Below the pieces are notes generated by a model. It had not been told where the DNA came from, ran no database searches, and worked only from the letters and a program-made list of their open reading frames with translations. The position numbers and the translations under genes were made by a program. A stretch of 30,295 bases of DNA, from positions 1 to 30,295 of the forward strand of contig CALFYB010000060.1 of NCBI GenBank assembly GCA_937952995.1, given 5' to 3'. Below, piece after piece: positions 15,910 to 23,882 of the stretch; the first letter of the stretch is position 1, and every line of letters starts with the position of its first letter. Source of the stretch: an uncultured Caulobacteraceae bacterium (GTDB lineage: Bacteria > Pseudomonadota > Alphaproteobacteria > Caulobacterales > Caulobacteraceae).

Positions 15910-17688
15910 GTGCCTATGAGCCGCAAACCGATTGGCGAACTTCTGATATCCAAAGGCCTGGCGACGGCGGCAGACATTGACGCGGCTGTCGAGGTTCAAA
16001 GCAGCGTGGGCGGTCGGATCGGTATGATCCTCGTCCGGCTCGGCGCGGTTTCAGAAATTGACCTGCTGCGGACCCTATCAGAGCAGACCGGCTGGACCAT
16101 CCAGATCCGAGATGAGATGCCATCGCCCTCGGCGGTGCAGAGCTTTATCGAAGAGACCCGGACTCAAAGCGGATGGTGGGCAGCGCAAGAGGCTGTGGCC
16201 TGGCGCGCGCGGCCGTCCGTCGATGGTGAAGAACTGGCCGATGGAACCCACAGGCCGGTTGAAGACTGCATCATCTGCGCCGCCGTCGATCCCCTGAACC
16301 TGACCCTGCGCGGGGTTTTGGAACAGGTCGCAGACCGGCCAATCATCTGGCGTCTTTCACCGCGCAATCTGATCGCAACGGCGATGGATGATCTGGACCG
16401 GGACGGTTTGGGCATCAGCGGCACCTTGACCTCAGACGCCGCACGCCTGCGCGAACTGGCCGAAGAGGCCCCGGTCATCGACTTCGTCAACGCGGTCTTT
16501 GCCGAAAGCATCCAGATGCGGGCCTCTGACATTCACGTCGAGCCCTTTGAAGACCAGTTCTTTGTGCGCATGCGGGTCGATGGCATTTTGCAGACCGTCC
16601 GCGCTGCGCCGCGCTCGGCATTCGACGCGGTCTGCTCGCGTATCAAGCTCCTGTCCGGCATGGATATTGGCGAGCGCCGCCTGCCGCAGGATGGTCGCCA
16701 AGCCATCCGTATCTCGGGCCAGGACATCGACCTTCGGGTCTCGACCCTTCCAGCGGCGTGGGGCGAATCCATCGTCATGCGTCTGTTGGGCAAGACCAGC
16801 CGCATTCCGCAGCTGACCGAACTGGGCATGCCCAAGGCCGATGCTGAGGGTCTGGCCAAGCTGGTCGAGCAACCGAACGGGATCGTGCTGATCACCGGTC
16901 CAACCGGTTCGGGTAAGACCACCACCATCTACCGACTGCTGAGCGGTCTCAATGATGGTCAACGCAAGATCGTCACGGTCGAAGATCCTGTCGAATTTGA
17001 CCTACCCGGCGTGGTTCAGGTCCATGTCCGCAGCGATATTGGCCTAACCTTTGCCGCAGGGCTACGCTCGATCCTGCGTCAGGACCCGGACGTGATCATG
17101 GTCGGCGAAATCCGCGACTCTGAGACCGCACGCATCGCCGTGCAGGCAGCCCTGACCGGTCACATGGTGATTTCCACCGTCCACACCAACTCCGCCATCG
17201 CCGCCTTGCCGCGCCTGATCGACCTTGGGGTGGAAAACTACCTTCTGGCCGATGTCTTGCGCGGGGTGGTGGGCCAAAGGCTCGTGCGGCGGCTGTGCAA
17301 GGCCTGCTCCAAGCCTGCCAAGGCCAGCGACTGGCGCGCAATCGTGCCGGCCAATCTCTATCAAGCGGTGCAGGATTGCGGCGCGGACTTCCGCCATCCC
17401 GTCGGCTGCGCGCGCTGTAACCAGACCGGCTATTCGGGCCGGGTCGGCATCTACGAGATCTTGCACTTCACGCCCGACATTGCCGCAGCCATGCGCGACG
17501 GCGCGTCAGAGGTCCAGATCGCCAAGATCGCCACGGCCACCGGCTATCGTTCCATGTTCGAAGACGGCATGCTTAAGGCCGCCCGTGGCGAGACCAGCCT
17601 GACCGAAATTCAGCGGGTCATCGCCATCCCTGAGTCGGACATGGACGATGATCCGGTCCGATCCGATGCGCCCTTGAGCGCCCCATGA
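15910..17688 (+). CDS. gspE: Type II secretion ATPase GspE
   Basis: GspE is the cytoplasmic hexameric ATPase that drives pseudopilus growth in the type II secretion system. An N-terminal MshEN-like domain (IGELLISKGLATAADIDAAV) precedes the motor. Walker A is GPTGSGKTTTIY near residues 329-340, the Asp box is ASDIHVEPF, Walker B is DPDVIMVGEIRDSE near 391, and the His box is TGHMVISTVHTNSA. The C-terminal zinc module is present as two CxxC pairs, CKAC and CARC, a mark of GspE rather than twitching ATPases. Length is 592 residues. The GTG at 15910 has CAGG eight bases upstream; an ATG two codons on (15916) is the alternative. It opens the rightward E-F-O-I unit, and the ATGA at its end couples it to gspF. 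Confidence 0.95.
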   Translation: MPMSRKPIGELLISKGLATAADIDAAVEVQSSVGGRIGMILVRLGAVSEIDLLRTLSEQTGWTIQIRDEMPSPSAVQSFIEETRTQSGWWAAQEAVAWRARPSVDGEELADGTHRPVEDCIICAAVDPLNLTLRGVLEQVADRPIIWRLSPRNLIATAMDDLDRDGLGISGTLTSDAARLRELAEEAPVIDFVNAVFAESIQMRASDIHVEPFEDQFFVRMRVDGILQTVRAAPRSAFDAVCSRIKLLSGMDIGERRLPQDGRQAIRISGQDIDLRVSTLPAAWGESIVMRLLGKTSRIPQLTELGMPKADAEGLAKLVEQPNGIVLITGPTGSGKTTTIYRLLSGLNDGQRKIVTVEDPVEFDLPGVVQVHVRSDIGLTFAAGLRSILRQDPDVIMVGEIRDSETARIAVQAALTGHMVISTVHTNSAIAALPRLIDLGVENYLLADVLRGVVGQRLVRRLCKACSKPAKASDWRAIVPANLYQAVQDCGADFRHPVGCARCNQTGYSGRVGIYEILHFTPDIAAAMRDGASEVQIAKIATATGYRSMFEDGMLKAARGETSLTEIQRVIAIPESDMDDDPVRSDAPLSAP

Positions 17689-18905
17689 GCAGCGCCGACA
17701 GCCCCGAGCGCCTCTATCAGTTCACCGCCATCAACAGTGCGGGCGCGAAGATTGCTGACCGTATTCGCGCCAAGGATCAAGGCGCTGCGATCAAGGCCCT
17801 GTCTGCCAAGGGCCTGACCCCTATCAAGCTGGAAGAGCGCGCCGAAAAGGCCGCTGAGGGCAAGCGCGGGGCCCTGTCCTTTACAGACCGGGTCACGGTC
17901 CTGCGCCAATTGGCCCTGATGATGGATGCGGGCGTCGGCCTGCTGGAATCCATCGACACGGTGGCCATTGGCATCACCAGCATCGAGGCCAAGGCCCAGT
18001 TCACCAAGCTGTCGACGGCCCTCAAGCGCGGCGCGACCTTTGCCGATGCGATGGAGACCGAGACCCCGATCTTTCCCTTCTATGTCTATTCGATGATCCG
18101 GGTTGGCGAGGCCACGGGCCAGCTCAACGAGGTTCTGCGCGACGGGGCCAATCAGATGGCCAATGAGGATCGGCTGCGGCGCGATCTGGCCAATGCCATG
18201 ACCTATCCAGCCTTTCTGGGCGGCGTCGGCCTGGCCGCAGTGCTGTTCATCTTCACCCAGGTGGTGCCGCGCTTTTCGGTGATGATCGGCGATAAGCGCG
18301 ACAAGCTGCCGATGATTTCGCGCTGGGTGATCGAGACCGGCGAGTTGGCCAGCAACCATGTGCTGCTGTTGCTGGCCTTGATCGGCGCGGTGATTAGCGG
18401 CGCGGTCTTTGCCTTCCTCAATCCCGCCGTTCGCAAGTCAGCCTATCGGGTCGCGCACACCATTCCCCTGATCGGCGACCTGCTGAAATATCGTGAGATC
18501 ACGACCTGGGCGCGGCTGACAGGTTTTGCCCTGCGCAACGGCGTCGGCCTCTTAGAAGCGTCCAATCTGGGGCGCAAGGCTACGCCCGAGGGCGGTTTCC
18601 AGCTTGCGCTCGAACAGTTTGAGCGCGACCTCAAGGCCGGTGTGGCCGTTGACGAGTCGCTGGGACGGCACACGACCCTGACCTCGATGGACCTTAGCCT
18701 GCTGCGTGCTGGTCAGAAGTCCGGCAGTCTGGGCAAGATGTTCGACTTCCTCGCCGACGGCTATGACGACAAGCTATCGGACATGATGAAGCGCCTCACC
18801 GCCCTGATCGAGCCGCTGGCCGTCGGTGTGATCTCTGTGCTCGTCGGCGTCGTGGCCCTGTCTCTGGTCCTAGCCCTGTCCAGCGTCTATGACACCGTCC
18901 TTTAA
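17685..18905 (+). CDS. gspF: Type II secretion inner-membrane platform protein GspF
   Basis: GspF is the polytopic inner-membrane protein on which the pseudopilus is assembled, contacting GspE and GspL. The 406-residue length is standard. An N-terminal cytoplasmic region (YQFTAINSAGAKIADRIRA) is followed by two T2SSF repeats, each beginning with a motif of the kind FTDRVTVLRQLALMMDAGVG and WARLTGFALRNGVGLLEA. Hydrophobic segments lie near residues 175-198, 222-246 and 372-402. Its ATG lies within the gspE stop (ATGA), and its last 17 bases overlap gspO, so E, F and O are tightly coupled. Confidence 0.95.
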   Translation: MSSADSPERLYQFTAINSAGAKIADRIRAKDQGAAIKALSAKGLTPIKLEERAEKAAEGKRGALSFTDRVTVLRQLALMMDAGVGLLESIDTVAIGITSIEAKAQFTKLSTALKRGATFADAMETETPIFPFYVYSMIRVGEATGQLNEVLRDGANQMANEDRLRRDLANAMTYPAFLGGVGLAAVLFIFTQVVPRFSVMIGDKRDKLPMISRWVIETGELASNHVLLLLALIGAVISGAVFAFLNPAVRKSAYRVAHTIPLIGDLLKYREITTWARLTGFALRNGVGLLEASNLGRKATPEGGFQLALEQFERDLKAGVAVDESLGRHTTLTSMDLSLLRAGQKSGSLGKMFDFLADGYDDKLSDMMKRLTALIEPLAVGVISVLVGVVALSLVLALSSVYDTVL

Positions 18906-19545
18906 GGTCATCGGCCTTGCGGTCGGCCTCAGCTTGATGATGGCGTTCTTGGCCGTCTGGGTGCCGAGGAAACTGCTTCGCGATATTGGCCTTACGCCCC
19001 TCTCGGGTCGGGTGCAGATCCTCTTGAGCGGCGCAGTCATCACCGCCAGCCTCGCCAGCGCTTTCATCTTACCTGGCGCACTGGGTGCAGGGTCTGTGGC
19101 CAATATCCTGCTGGCCGGGGCCTTGGTCGGGATCGTCTATTATGATGGCCGCTATCAGATCATTCCCGATGTCTTGACCGCCGCCGTTGCGATCAGTGCG
19201 GGCCTGACCGTTTGGCAAGATCAGCAGTGGATCGCCCACCTTTTCGGCGCGGCTCTCTGTGGTGGCCTGATGGCTCTGGTGGCTTGGGTTTGGAAGAGGA
19301 CCAAGGGGCTCGATGGTCTCGGCTTTGGCGACGTCAAGCTTATGGCGGCCTTGGGCCTGCTGCTTGGTCCAGAGCGTGGCCTATGGGTCCTATCCAGCGC
19401 CGCCTTGGCCGGTGCCGTCTGGGGCCTTGCCTTGCAGCGCCTGCGTGGCCGGGATCAAGAGACGACACAAGTGCCCATAAAGATCCCACTTGGCCTGTTC
19501 TTGGCCTTGGCGGGCGGCGTCTTTGTCTGGGGAGGCGTAGCATGA
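18889..19545 (+). CDS. gspO: Prepilin peptidase, short A24 form (GspO)
   Basis: This 218-residue inner-membrane aspartyl protease should cut the leader of the pseudopilins encoded beside it. The two catalytic aspartates are visible as D86 in VYYDGRYQIIPD and D148 in GFGDVKLMAALG, the invariant GxGD motif. Several hydrophobic segments span the chain. Most GspO/PilD proteins are about 280 residues, with an N-terminal methyltransferase domain carrying two CxxC pairs. That domain is absent here, as in archaeal and CpaA-type peptidases, so N-methylation may be missing or done by another enzyme. It overlaps gspF by 17 bases and gspI by an ATGA, supporting a dedicated role in this system. Confidence 0.9.
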   Translation: MTPSFKVIGLAVGLSLMMAFLAVWVPRKLLRDIGLTPLSGRVQILLSGAVITASLASAFILPGALGAGSVANILLAGALVGIVYYDGRYQIIPDVLTAAVAISAGLTVWQDQQWIAHLFGAALCGGLMALVAWVWKRTKGLDGLGFGDVKLMAALGLLLGPERGLWVLSSAALAGAVWGLALQRLRGRDQETTQVPIKIPLGLFLALAGGVFVWGGVA

Positions 19546-19967
19546 ACCGATCTCGCGCCGGTTTCAGCATGGTAGAAGCGGTGGTGGCCTTGGCCATCGC
19601 CTCGGTCGGCCTGACCGCGATCTTGGCGCTGCAACAGCAGCTGGCGGCCAATCAGATCAAGCACCAGCGGACCTTGGACCGCCTGTCCCTGCGCCAATCG
19701 GCCTTAAGCATGATCACCGCCCTGAACCCAGAGGCGCGGCCCAATGGCGAGACGAGCCTCTCCAACACCGTCGTGATGAGTTGGACCAGCGTGCCGTTCA
19801 CGCCCTTGCGTCGAAGCATCGGAATGCCCACCGGCGATGGGCAATTCAATGTGCGTCTCTATCACGTCAAGGTCACCCTCAAGGATCGCCGCCGCAATAT
19901 TGACGATCAGTTTACGGTCGATCGCTTGGGCTGGCAGTCGCTGGTGTCGGAAGAGTCGGACTTTTAG
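19542..19967 (+). CDS. gspI: Type II secretion minor pseudopilin, GspI-like
   Basis: This 141-residue protein begins with a class III leader, MNRSRAG, cut before FSMVEAVVALAIASVGLTA; Glu is at +5 of the mature form, as pseudopilins require. After the hydrophobic helix comes a small globular domain containing LSLRQSALSMITALNPE and FNVRLYHVKVTLKD. Size, position after gspO and the VEAVVALAI core fit GspI, part of the I-J-K-H tip complex. Assignment to I is by elimination and resemblance, since G, H, J and K are accounted for. The ATG at 19542 is preferred because the peptidase motif follows it at once and it overlaps the gspO stop. Its last 56 bases overlap the end of gspD on the opposite strand. 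Confidence 0.82.
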   Translation: MNRSRAGFSMVEAVVALAIASVGLTAILALQQQLAANQIKHQRTLDRLSLRQSALSMITALNPEARPNGETSLSNTVVMSWTSVPFTPLRRSIGMPTGDGQFNVRLYHVKVTLKDRRRNIDDQFTVDRLGWQSLVSEESDF

Positions 19968-22179
19968 GCACAGGCCGCGCGACCCGGCCCTTTCCAGCAA
20001 CCGGCAAGACCGCTTGCGGGAGCCCTAGGCCCAGATTGAGCCCGGTGCGAATGCCGGTCAGGGTGTAGGAGCTTCCTCCGCCGACCCTAAAGGCCTTGTT
20101 CATCTCGCCGGACATCTGAGCGGACAGTTCGTCCATGTCATTGCTGTCACGGATGATGAACGGCGTCACCAGCATGACCAACTCGGTCTTGTTGCCGTCG
20201 ACGACGTCTTGGCGGAAGGCGGCACCAGCAAAGGGCAAGTCCTTCAAGAACGGGATACCGCTGTTGGACTTGCTATAGTTATTGTCGATCAGGCCGCCCA
20301 GAACCGAGGTCGAGCCCTCCATGATCGACAGCTTGGTCTCAAGGCTGCGATTGAGGATTGGCGGGCTGGCAATGGCGGCGCTGCCGCCTGAGCCAACCTT
20401 GGACAGTTCCTGTTTGATTTCCAAATCGACGCGGTTGCCGCCATAGACCACCGGCTTGATGGTCAAGATCACACCGGTCTGACGATATTGCACCGACTGC
20501 AGAACGCTGGTCGCGCCATTGTTCTGGACGTTGGACGCCGCCTGCGAGGTGATGATCGGAACGTCCGTACCGACCTGAATATGGCCCTCTTCGCCGCTCT
20601 TGGTGACAAGGCGCGGGCGAGAGATGATGTTGACCTTATTGTTCGAGGCAAAGGCATTAAAGGCCGCGCGAAGGTCGGTGGACCCGGTGAAATTCAGCGC
20701 TAAACCTGCGCTGCCAATGCCCAAGCCGCCCTTGGTCCCACCAGAAATGGAACCATTAATGTTTCCGCCGGACCGATTGAAGAACCATTCCAAACCAACC
20801 TTGGTGGCGTCGGTCAGGGTGACTTCGGCCACTGTCACTTCAATCATGACCTGAGGCGGGGCCTTGTCGAGTTTCTCGAGCAGGCTTCGGAGTTGCGAAA
20901 ACTGGGCCGCCGTGCCGGTGAACATGATGCGATTGCCGATCGGATCGACCATGATCGAGCCACCGGCCGCAGACCCCGACGTTCCGCCCATAGAACCACG
21001 GTCGCCTGAACTGGCAGGTGCCGTTCCAGCAACACCCGAGGATCCCGAGGCAGACTCGCGAGCGCCGCCGCCATTGCCCATCACCAGAGCACCAAGATCC
21101 TTGGCACTGGCATTTTTGACGTCATAGACAAAGCTGGCCTTCTGATCACCGAAGGCATTGGCCTGATCCAGCTCGCGGGCCCAGAACTTGACCCGCTTCA
21201 TGACCTCAGGATCACTGACGAAGATCAAGACCTGATTGGTTGTCGGCATGGACAGGATCAAGGCGGTGCGCGAGACCATGGGCGTGCGCGAAACCTTATA
21301 GCCCTCCGCTGTCAGGGCATCTTCGAGCGCCTTGGCGTAGCTATCCGCACCCCAATAGACCGGCTCGAGACGGACCACTTGGGCCCCCTCGAACATGGGT
21401 TTGTCGAGTTGCTGAAGGAAACTGGCGACGCTTTGCACATCACGGGCCGCGCCGCTGATGGCCAGCGAGTTGGTCAGGCCTTCCATGCGGATGCTGACCG
21501 CGCGGCTGGGCGGATAAAGGTCGGTCAACAGGCCCTGAACCGCGTTGGCTTCGAGGGTCTGAAGCTGGAAGAACTGCACCACGGTGCGCGAGCCTTCGGG
21601 CGTGTCATTGGCCGAACGACTGCGCAAGATGGCTGCCGCACCCGAGGCCGGGGTCTTGTCATCCAAAACCGACAGGGTGCCATTGCGCACATAGAGCCGC
21701 AGACCATAGTCGCGCAAAGCCGTCTGCAGCAGCAGCAGGAATTGGCGCTGTGACATCTGCGGGCCGCTCCGCAGGGTGATGACGTCCTGACGGTCTGCAA
21801 CCCCGGGGCCCAAGGCATAGGGTAGCTTTAGAAGCTGACCAAAGGCTGCGTCTAGGAACTGTGGCAAGGCTTGCGGCGGCAAGGTCGCGTCGATGGTCGC
21901 GTCGGTCGGAAACAGGCTGGCGATCTGGTCGGCCGAGGCCTCAGGCTCACTGGGCTTGATTCCGCTTTCGCTGGATTTGGGGATATCGATCAGGGTCGGC
22001 TCATTGACGGTCGGCCGCTCCGAAGCGGCCTGCACTGTGTCGGCCGGTGTCACATCCTCCACAGACATGGCCGGAGTTGTACCCGTTCTCAGCTTGGGGA
22101 ACGCGGCGCAGCCGGACAGCACGAGGCAAAGGCCTATTGCGGTTGAACCTGTGGCCCAATAGCGGGTGCGGGTCTTCAT
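19912..22179 (-). CDS. gspD: Type II secretion secretin GspD, lipoprotein form
   Basis: GspD forms the multimeric outer-membrane channel of the type II system. The 755-residue chain starts with a lipoprotein signal whose lipobox is LSGC, with C24 as the lipid site. N-domains follow, including repeats such as LEANAVQGLLTDLYPP and IMVDPIGNRIMFTGTAAQF. A Gly/Ser-rich stretch lies near residues 368-400. The C-terminal secretin domain (about 435-690) contains VGLEWFFN, DVPIITSQA, YRQTGVILTIKPVV and SVLGGLIDNN, the standard gate and barrel segments. Classical GspD proteins have an ordinary signal peptide and need a pilotin; a lipidated one resembles the self-piloted HxcQ type. It ends the minus-strand M-C-D unit, and its 3' end overlaps gspI by 56 bases. 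Confidence 0.94.
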   Translation of the reverse strand: MKTRTRYWATGSTAIGLCLVLSGCAAFPKLRTGTTPAMSVEDVTPADTVQAASERPTVNEPTLIDIPKSSESGIKPSEPEASADQIASLFPTDATIDATLPPQALPQFLDAAFGQLLKLPYALGPGVADRQDVITLRSGPQMSQRQFLLLLQTALRDYGLRLYVRNGTLSVLDDKTPASGAAAILRSRSANDTPEGSRTVVQFFQLQTLEANAVQGLLTDLYPPSRAVSIRMEGLTNSLAISGAARDVQSVASFLQQLDKPMFEGAQVVRLEPVYWGADSYAKALEDALTAEGYKVSRTPMVSRTALILSMPTTNQVLIFVSDPEVMKRVKFWARELDQANAFGDQKASFVYDVKNASAKDLGALVMGNGGGARESASGSSGVAGTAPASSGDRGSMGGTSGSAAGGSIMVDPIGNRIMFTGTAAQFSQLRSLLEKLDKAPPQVMIEVTVAEVTLTDATKVGLEWFFNRSGGNINGSISGGTKGGLGIGSAGLALNFTGSTDLRAAFNAFASNNKVNIISRPRLVTKSGEEGHIQVGTDVPIITSQAASNVQNNGATSVLQSVQYRQTGVILTIKPVVYGGNRVDLEIKQELSKVGSGGSAAIASPPILNRSLETKLSIMEGSTSVLGGLIDNNYSKSNSGIPFLKDLPFAGAAFRQDVVDGNKTELVMLVTPFIIRDSNDMDELSAQMSGEMNKAFRVGGGSSYTLTGIRTGLNLGLGLPQAVLPVAGKGRVARPVPKSPTLPTPATASPSDRP

Positions 22180-22182
22180 TCT

Positions 22183-22659
22183 CTATTTCCCCAGAGGGCT
22201 TTGCTGAACGCGCGTAAATAACGAAATGGACCTTGTCTCCTTGCCACGCCGAAGCACGACCTTTTGACGATCAAACCCATCCACTTTCCAACCGTCTTTA
22301 AACTCAGAGCCGACGCCAAGCCATCTCATGCGTCCGCCGCCATCATCTATCAGAAGCTTAAGCCCCTGTCCGGCATCCGCCACAGCGGCCAAATCTTGCC
22401 GAAACAGGATCGCCACATCAGGCGGCGGAGGCGGCGGCGGGGGAGGCGGTGGCGGAGGTACGAAAGGCGGCGGATTGAGGCCGACAAAATAGCTGGCGAT
22501 CTGAGGCAGATTGGCCGCGGGACTTGGAGCCACCGCAGCGGTCTGAGGCCGCGGGGCCCTTTGGGCTCCAACCGGCACGGATGGCGTGCTGATGAGACCG
22601 AGCGCAAAGGCTGTCAGACCCGCCGAAACAATCAGGACCACAAGGCTACGGTTGATCAT
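22183..22659 (-). CDS. gspC: GspC-like type II secretion protein with polyproline linker
   Basis: This 158-residue protein has one N-terminal membrane helix (about residues 5-24), a Pro/Ala-rich periplasmic linker with a run of about 13 consecutive prolines, and a C-terminal domain of about 75 residues. That domain contains GWKVDGFDRQKVVLRRGKET, which resembles the homology region of GspC that contacts GspD. There is no PDZ or coiled-coil domain, so it is a short GspC. The position between gspM and gspD and the membrane topology support the role of linking inner-membrane platform and secretin. GspN or a PilP-like protein are alternatives. It starts with an ATGA overlap on gspM and ends three bases before gspD. 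Confidence 0.72.
   Translation of the reverse strand: MINRSLVVLIVSAGLTAFALGLISTPSVPVGAQRAPRPQTAAVAPSPAANLPQIASYFVGLNPPPFVPPPPPPPPPPPPPDVAILFRQDLAAVADAGQGLKLLIDDGGGRMRWLGVGSEFKDGWKVDGFDRQKVVLRRGKETRSISLFTRVQQSPLGK
22420..22458 (-). repeat. Proline-codon repeat inside the gspC-like gene
   Basis: Thirteen consecutive CCN codons (CCG, CCT, CCA, CCC mixed) encode an unbroken proline run between the membrane anchor and the C-terminal domain. A further short Pro stretch flanks it. The mixed codons show selection for the protein sequence rather than pure slippage, but such tracts can change length between strains and stall ribosomes unless EF-P is present. Confidence 0.85.
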
Positions 22660-23228
22660 TTGGACGGCACCCCGATGATAACCGGCACATCGAAGCCCAA
22701 ACGCAGCCGCTTGGACTGCTCCTTATCGATGGAGATGCTGCTGATAATGATTTTCTGTTTGGCACTGGCGATGGTGGTCAACAGCTTGGTGAAGCTCGGC
22801 CAGCTAAAATTTCCGTTGAGCTGGATATGGATCACGGTCATCAGGCCCACCGTGTCGGTCACATCGCCCACGGATACGTCGACGCCCGTGACCCCAGCAT
22901 TAACGGCCAACTCTGTGACCTGCTGCACCAGCAAGACCTTCGCCACGGGAACCGAACGGACGGTCCGAAGGCCCTTAGCCACCGCTTCACGACGCCCTTT
23001 GAGCGACGACGCAACATTGCCAACGCCGGACTGACTGCGCAGCTTTGCGTCCTGTAGCGCGATCTGGGTTTCGAACTGACGGTCCTGAAGGGCTCTGGCG
23101 AGATCATAGCTCTTGATGGGGGCCAGCAAGAGCAGCACCAATCCTAGGCCGACAACCAGCATCCTCTCACGCGCCGTCCATCCCGCGTAGGCTGTGGAGA
23201 TGGCGCTCCATATGGATTGAAAGGGCAT
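22656..23228 (-). CDS. gspM: Type II secretion inner-membrane protein GspM
   Basis: GspM is a small bitopic protein that partners GspL in the inner-membrane platform. The 190-residue chain has a short cytoplasmic N-terminus, WTARERMLVVGLGLVLLLLA as a membrane segment at about residues 19-37, a charged helical stretch, and a periplasmic ferredoxin-like domain ending in LRLGFDVPVI. The WxxRERxLV pattern before the helix is typical of GspM. The start is uncertain: the ATG at 23228 gives the expected N-terminus but has no clear ribosome site, and an in-frame GTG at 23294 would add 22 residues. It heads the minus-strand M-C-D unit and overlaps the next gene by ATGA. Confidence 0.82.
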   Translation of the reverse strand: MPFQSIWSAISTAYAGWTARERMLVVGLGLVLLLLAPIKSYDLARALQDRQFETQIALQDAKLRSQSGVGNVASSLKGRREAVAKGLRTVRSVPVAKVLLVQQVTELAVNAGVTGVDVSVGDVTDTVGLMTVIHIQLNGNFSWPSFTKLLTTIASAKQKIIISSISIDKEQSKRLRLGFDVPVIIGVPSK

Positions 23229-23415
23229 GTCGTTACGGACCAAGAAAGGAGTGAACAACCGAACAGCAATACAACCTGCCCAGGACGGGTTCACCTTTTG
23301 TTATGGTGAATTTCCCTTGCAGTGTCTAGGTGAAAATGAGATAGGTATTTCAATGATTTGAGCGTTTTTACCTTCGCTTAGTTACCTTTCTCTGAACAGA
23401 CATGATGGCTCATTT
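23229..23415. promoter_or_regulatory. Divergent promoter region gspM / gspG with GGTGAA repeats
   Basis: This 187-base gap feeds the M-C-D unit leftward and the G-H unit rightward and is visibly richer in A and T than its surroundings from about 23290 onward. TTCACC (23290-23295) and GGTGAA (23305-23310) form an inverted repeat nine bases apart, and another GGTGAA lies at 23329-23334 in direct orientation. TTGCAG at 23317-23322 is a possible -35 for gspG, with a poor -10 near 23340. A tiny frame MMAHL (23402-23419) ends over the gspG ATG. The repeats could bind a regulator of both units; no regulator gene is nearby. Confidence 0.35.
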
Positions 23416-23844
23416 ATGACCCGTTCCAAAAATCCTGCCGACCGCGTCGCTGGTTACAGCCTGCTTGAGATCCTCATTGTGCTGGCCATTATCGGCATGA
23501 TCGTGGCCTTGGTCGGGCCTCGGCTCTTTGCCCAGTTGGACAAGTCTAAGATCACGGCAGCGCGGGTTCAGATGAAGTCCTTGAAGTCCGCCGTCATGAC
23601 GATGCGCCTCGATATCGACCGTTTCCCGACCAGCGAAGAGGGTTTGAAACTGCTCGAAAAGGCCCCGACCGAGGTTGAAGGCTGGGGCGGCCCCTATCTC
23701 GACGGCGAACTGCCGAAAGACCCCTGGGGCCGGGACTATGTCTATACGCCGCCCGCAACCAGCAATGACAGCCCGACGCTCAGCACCTTGGGCGCGGATG
23801 GGAAGCCAGGCGGCGAAGGCAATAATGCGGATATCGTTGTCTAG
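23416..23844 (+). CDS. gspG: Type II secretion major pseudopilin GspG
   Basis: GspG is the main subunit of the periplasmic pseudopilus that pushes substrates through the secretin. The leader ends in AG and the mature chain begins YSLLEILIVLAIIGMIVAL, with Glu at +5; +1 is Tyr where Phe is usual. The C-terminal half has the GspG-specific pattern: DIDRFPTSEEGLKLL, WGGPYLDGELPKDPWGRDY and STLGADGKPGGEGNNADI, including acidic residues of the calcium site. Length, 142 residues, is normal. No clear ribosome site precedes the ATG, which overlaps the stop of a five-codon mini-frame. It heads the short G-H unit between two leftward operons. Confidence 0.95.
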   Translation: MTRSKNPADRVAGYSLLEILIVLAIIGMIVALVGPRLFAQLDKSKITAARVQMKSLKSAVMTMRLDIDRFPTSEEGLKLLEKAPTEVEGWGGPYLDGELPKDPWGRDYVYTPPATSNDSPTLSTLGADGKPGGEGNNADIVV

Positions 23845-23882
23845 GTCGGCTTGAAGGCCTGACCGGTTTCAATGGATAGGCC

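Noticed and set aside
19212..19541. An N-terminal extension of gspI reaching back into gspO
   Set aside because: The extension is out of frame with a real prepilin peptidase and would bury the class III leader, which must be at the N-terminus.
22420..22458. GGC/GGA-rich tract as a tandem DNA repeat or regulatory element
   Set aside because: It is explained by the proline run of the GspC-like protein, with mixed third bases showing protein-level constraint.
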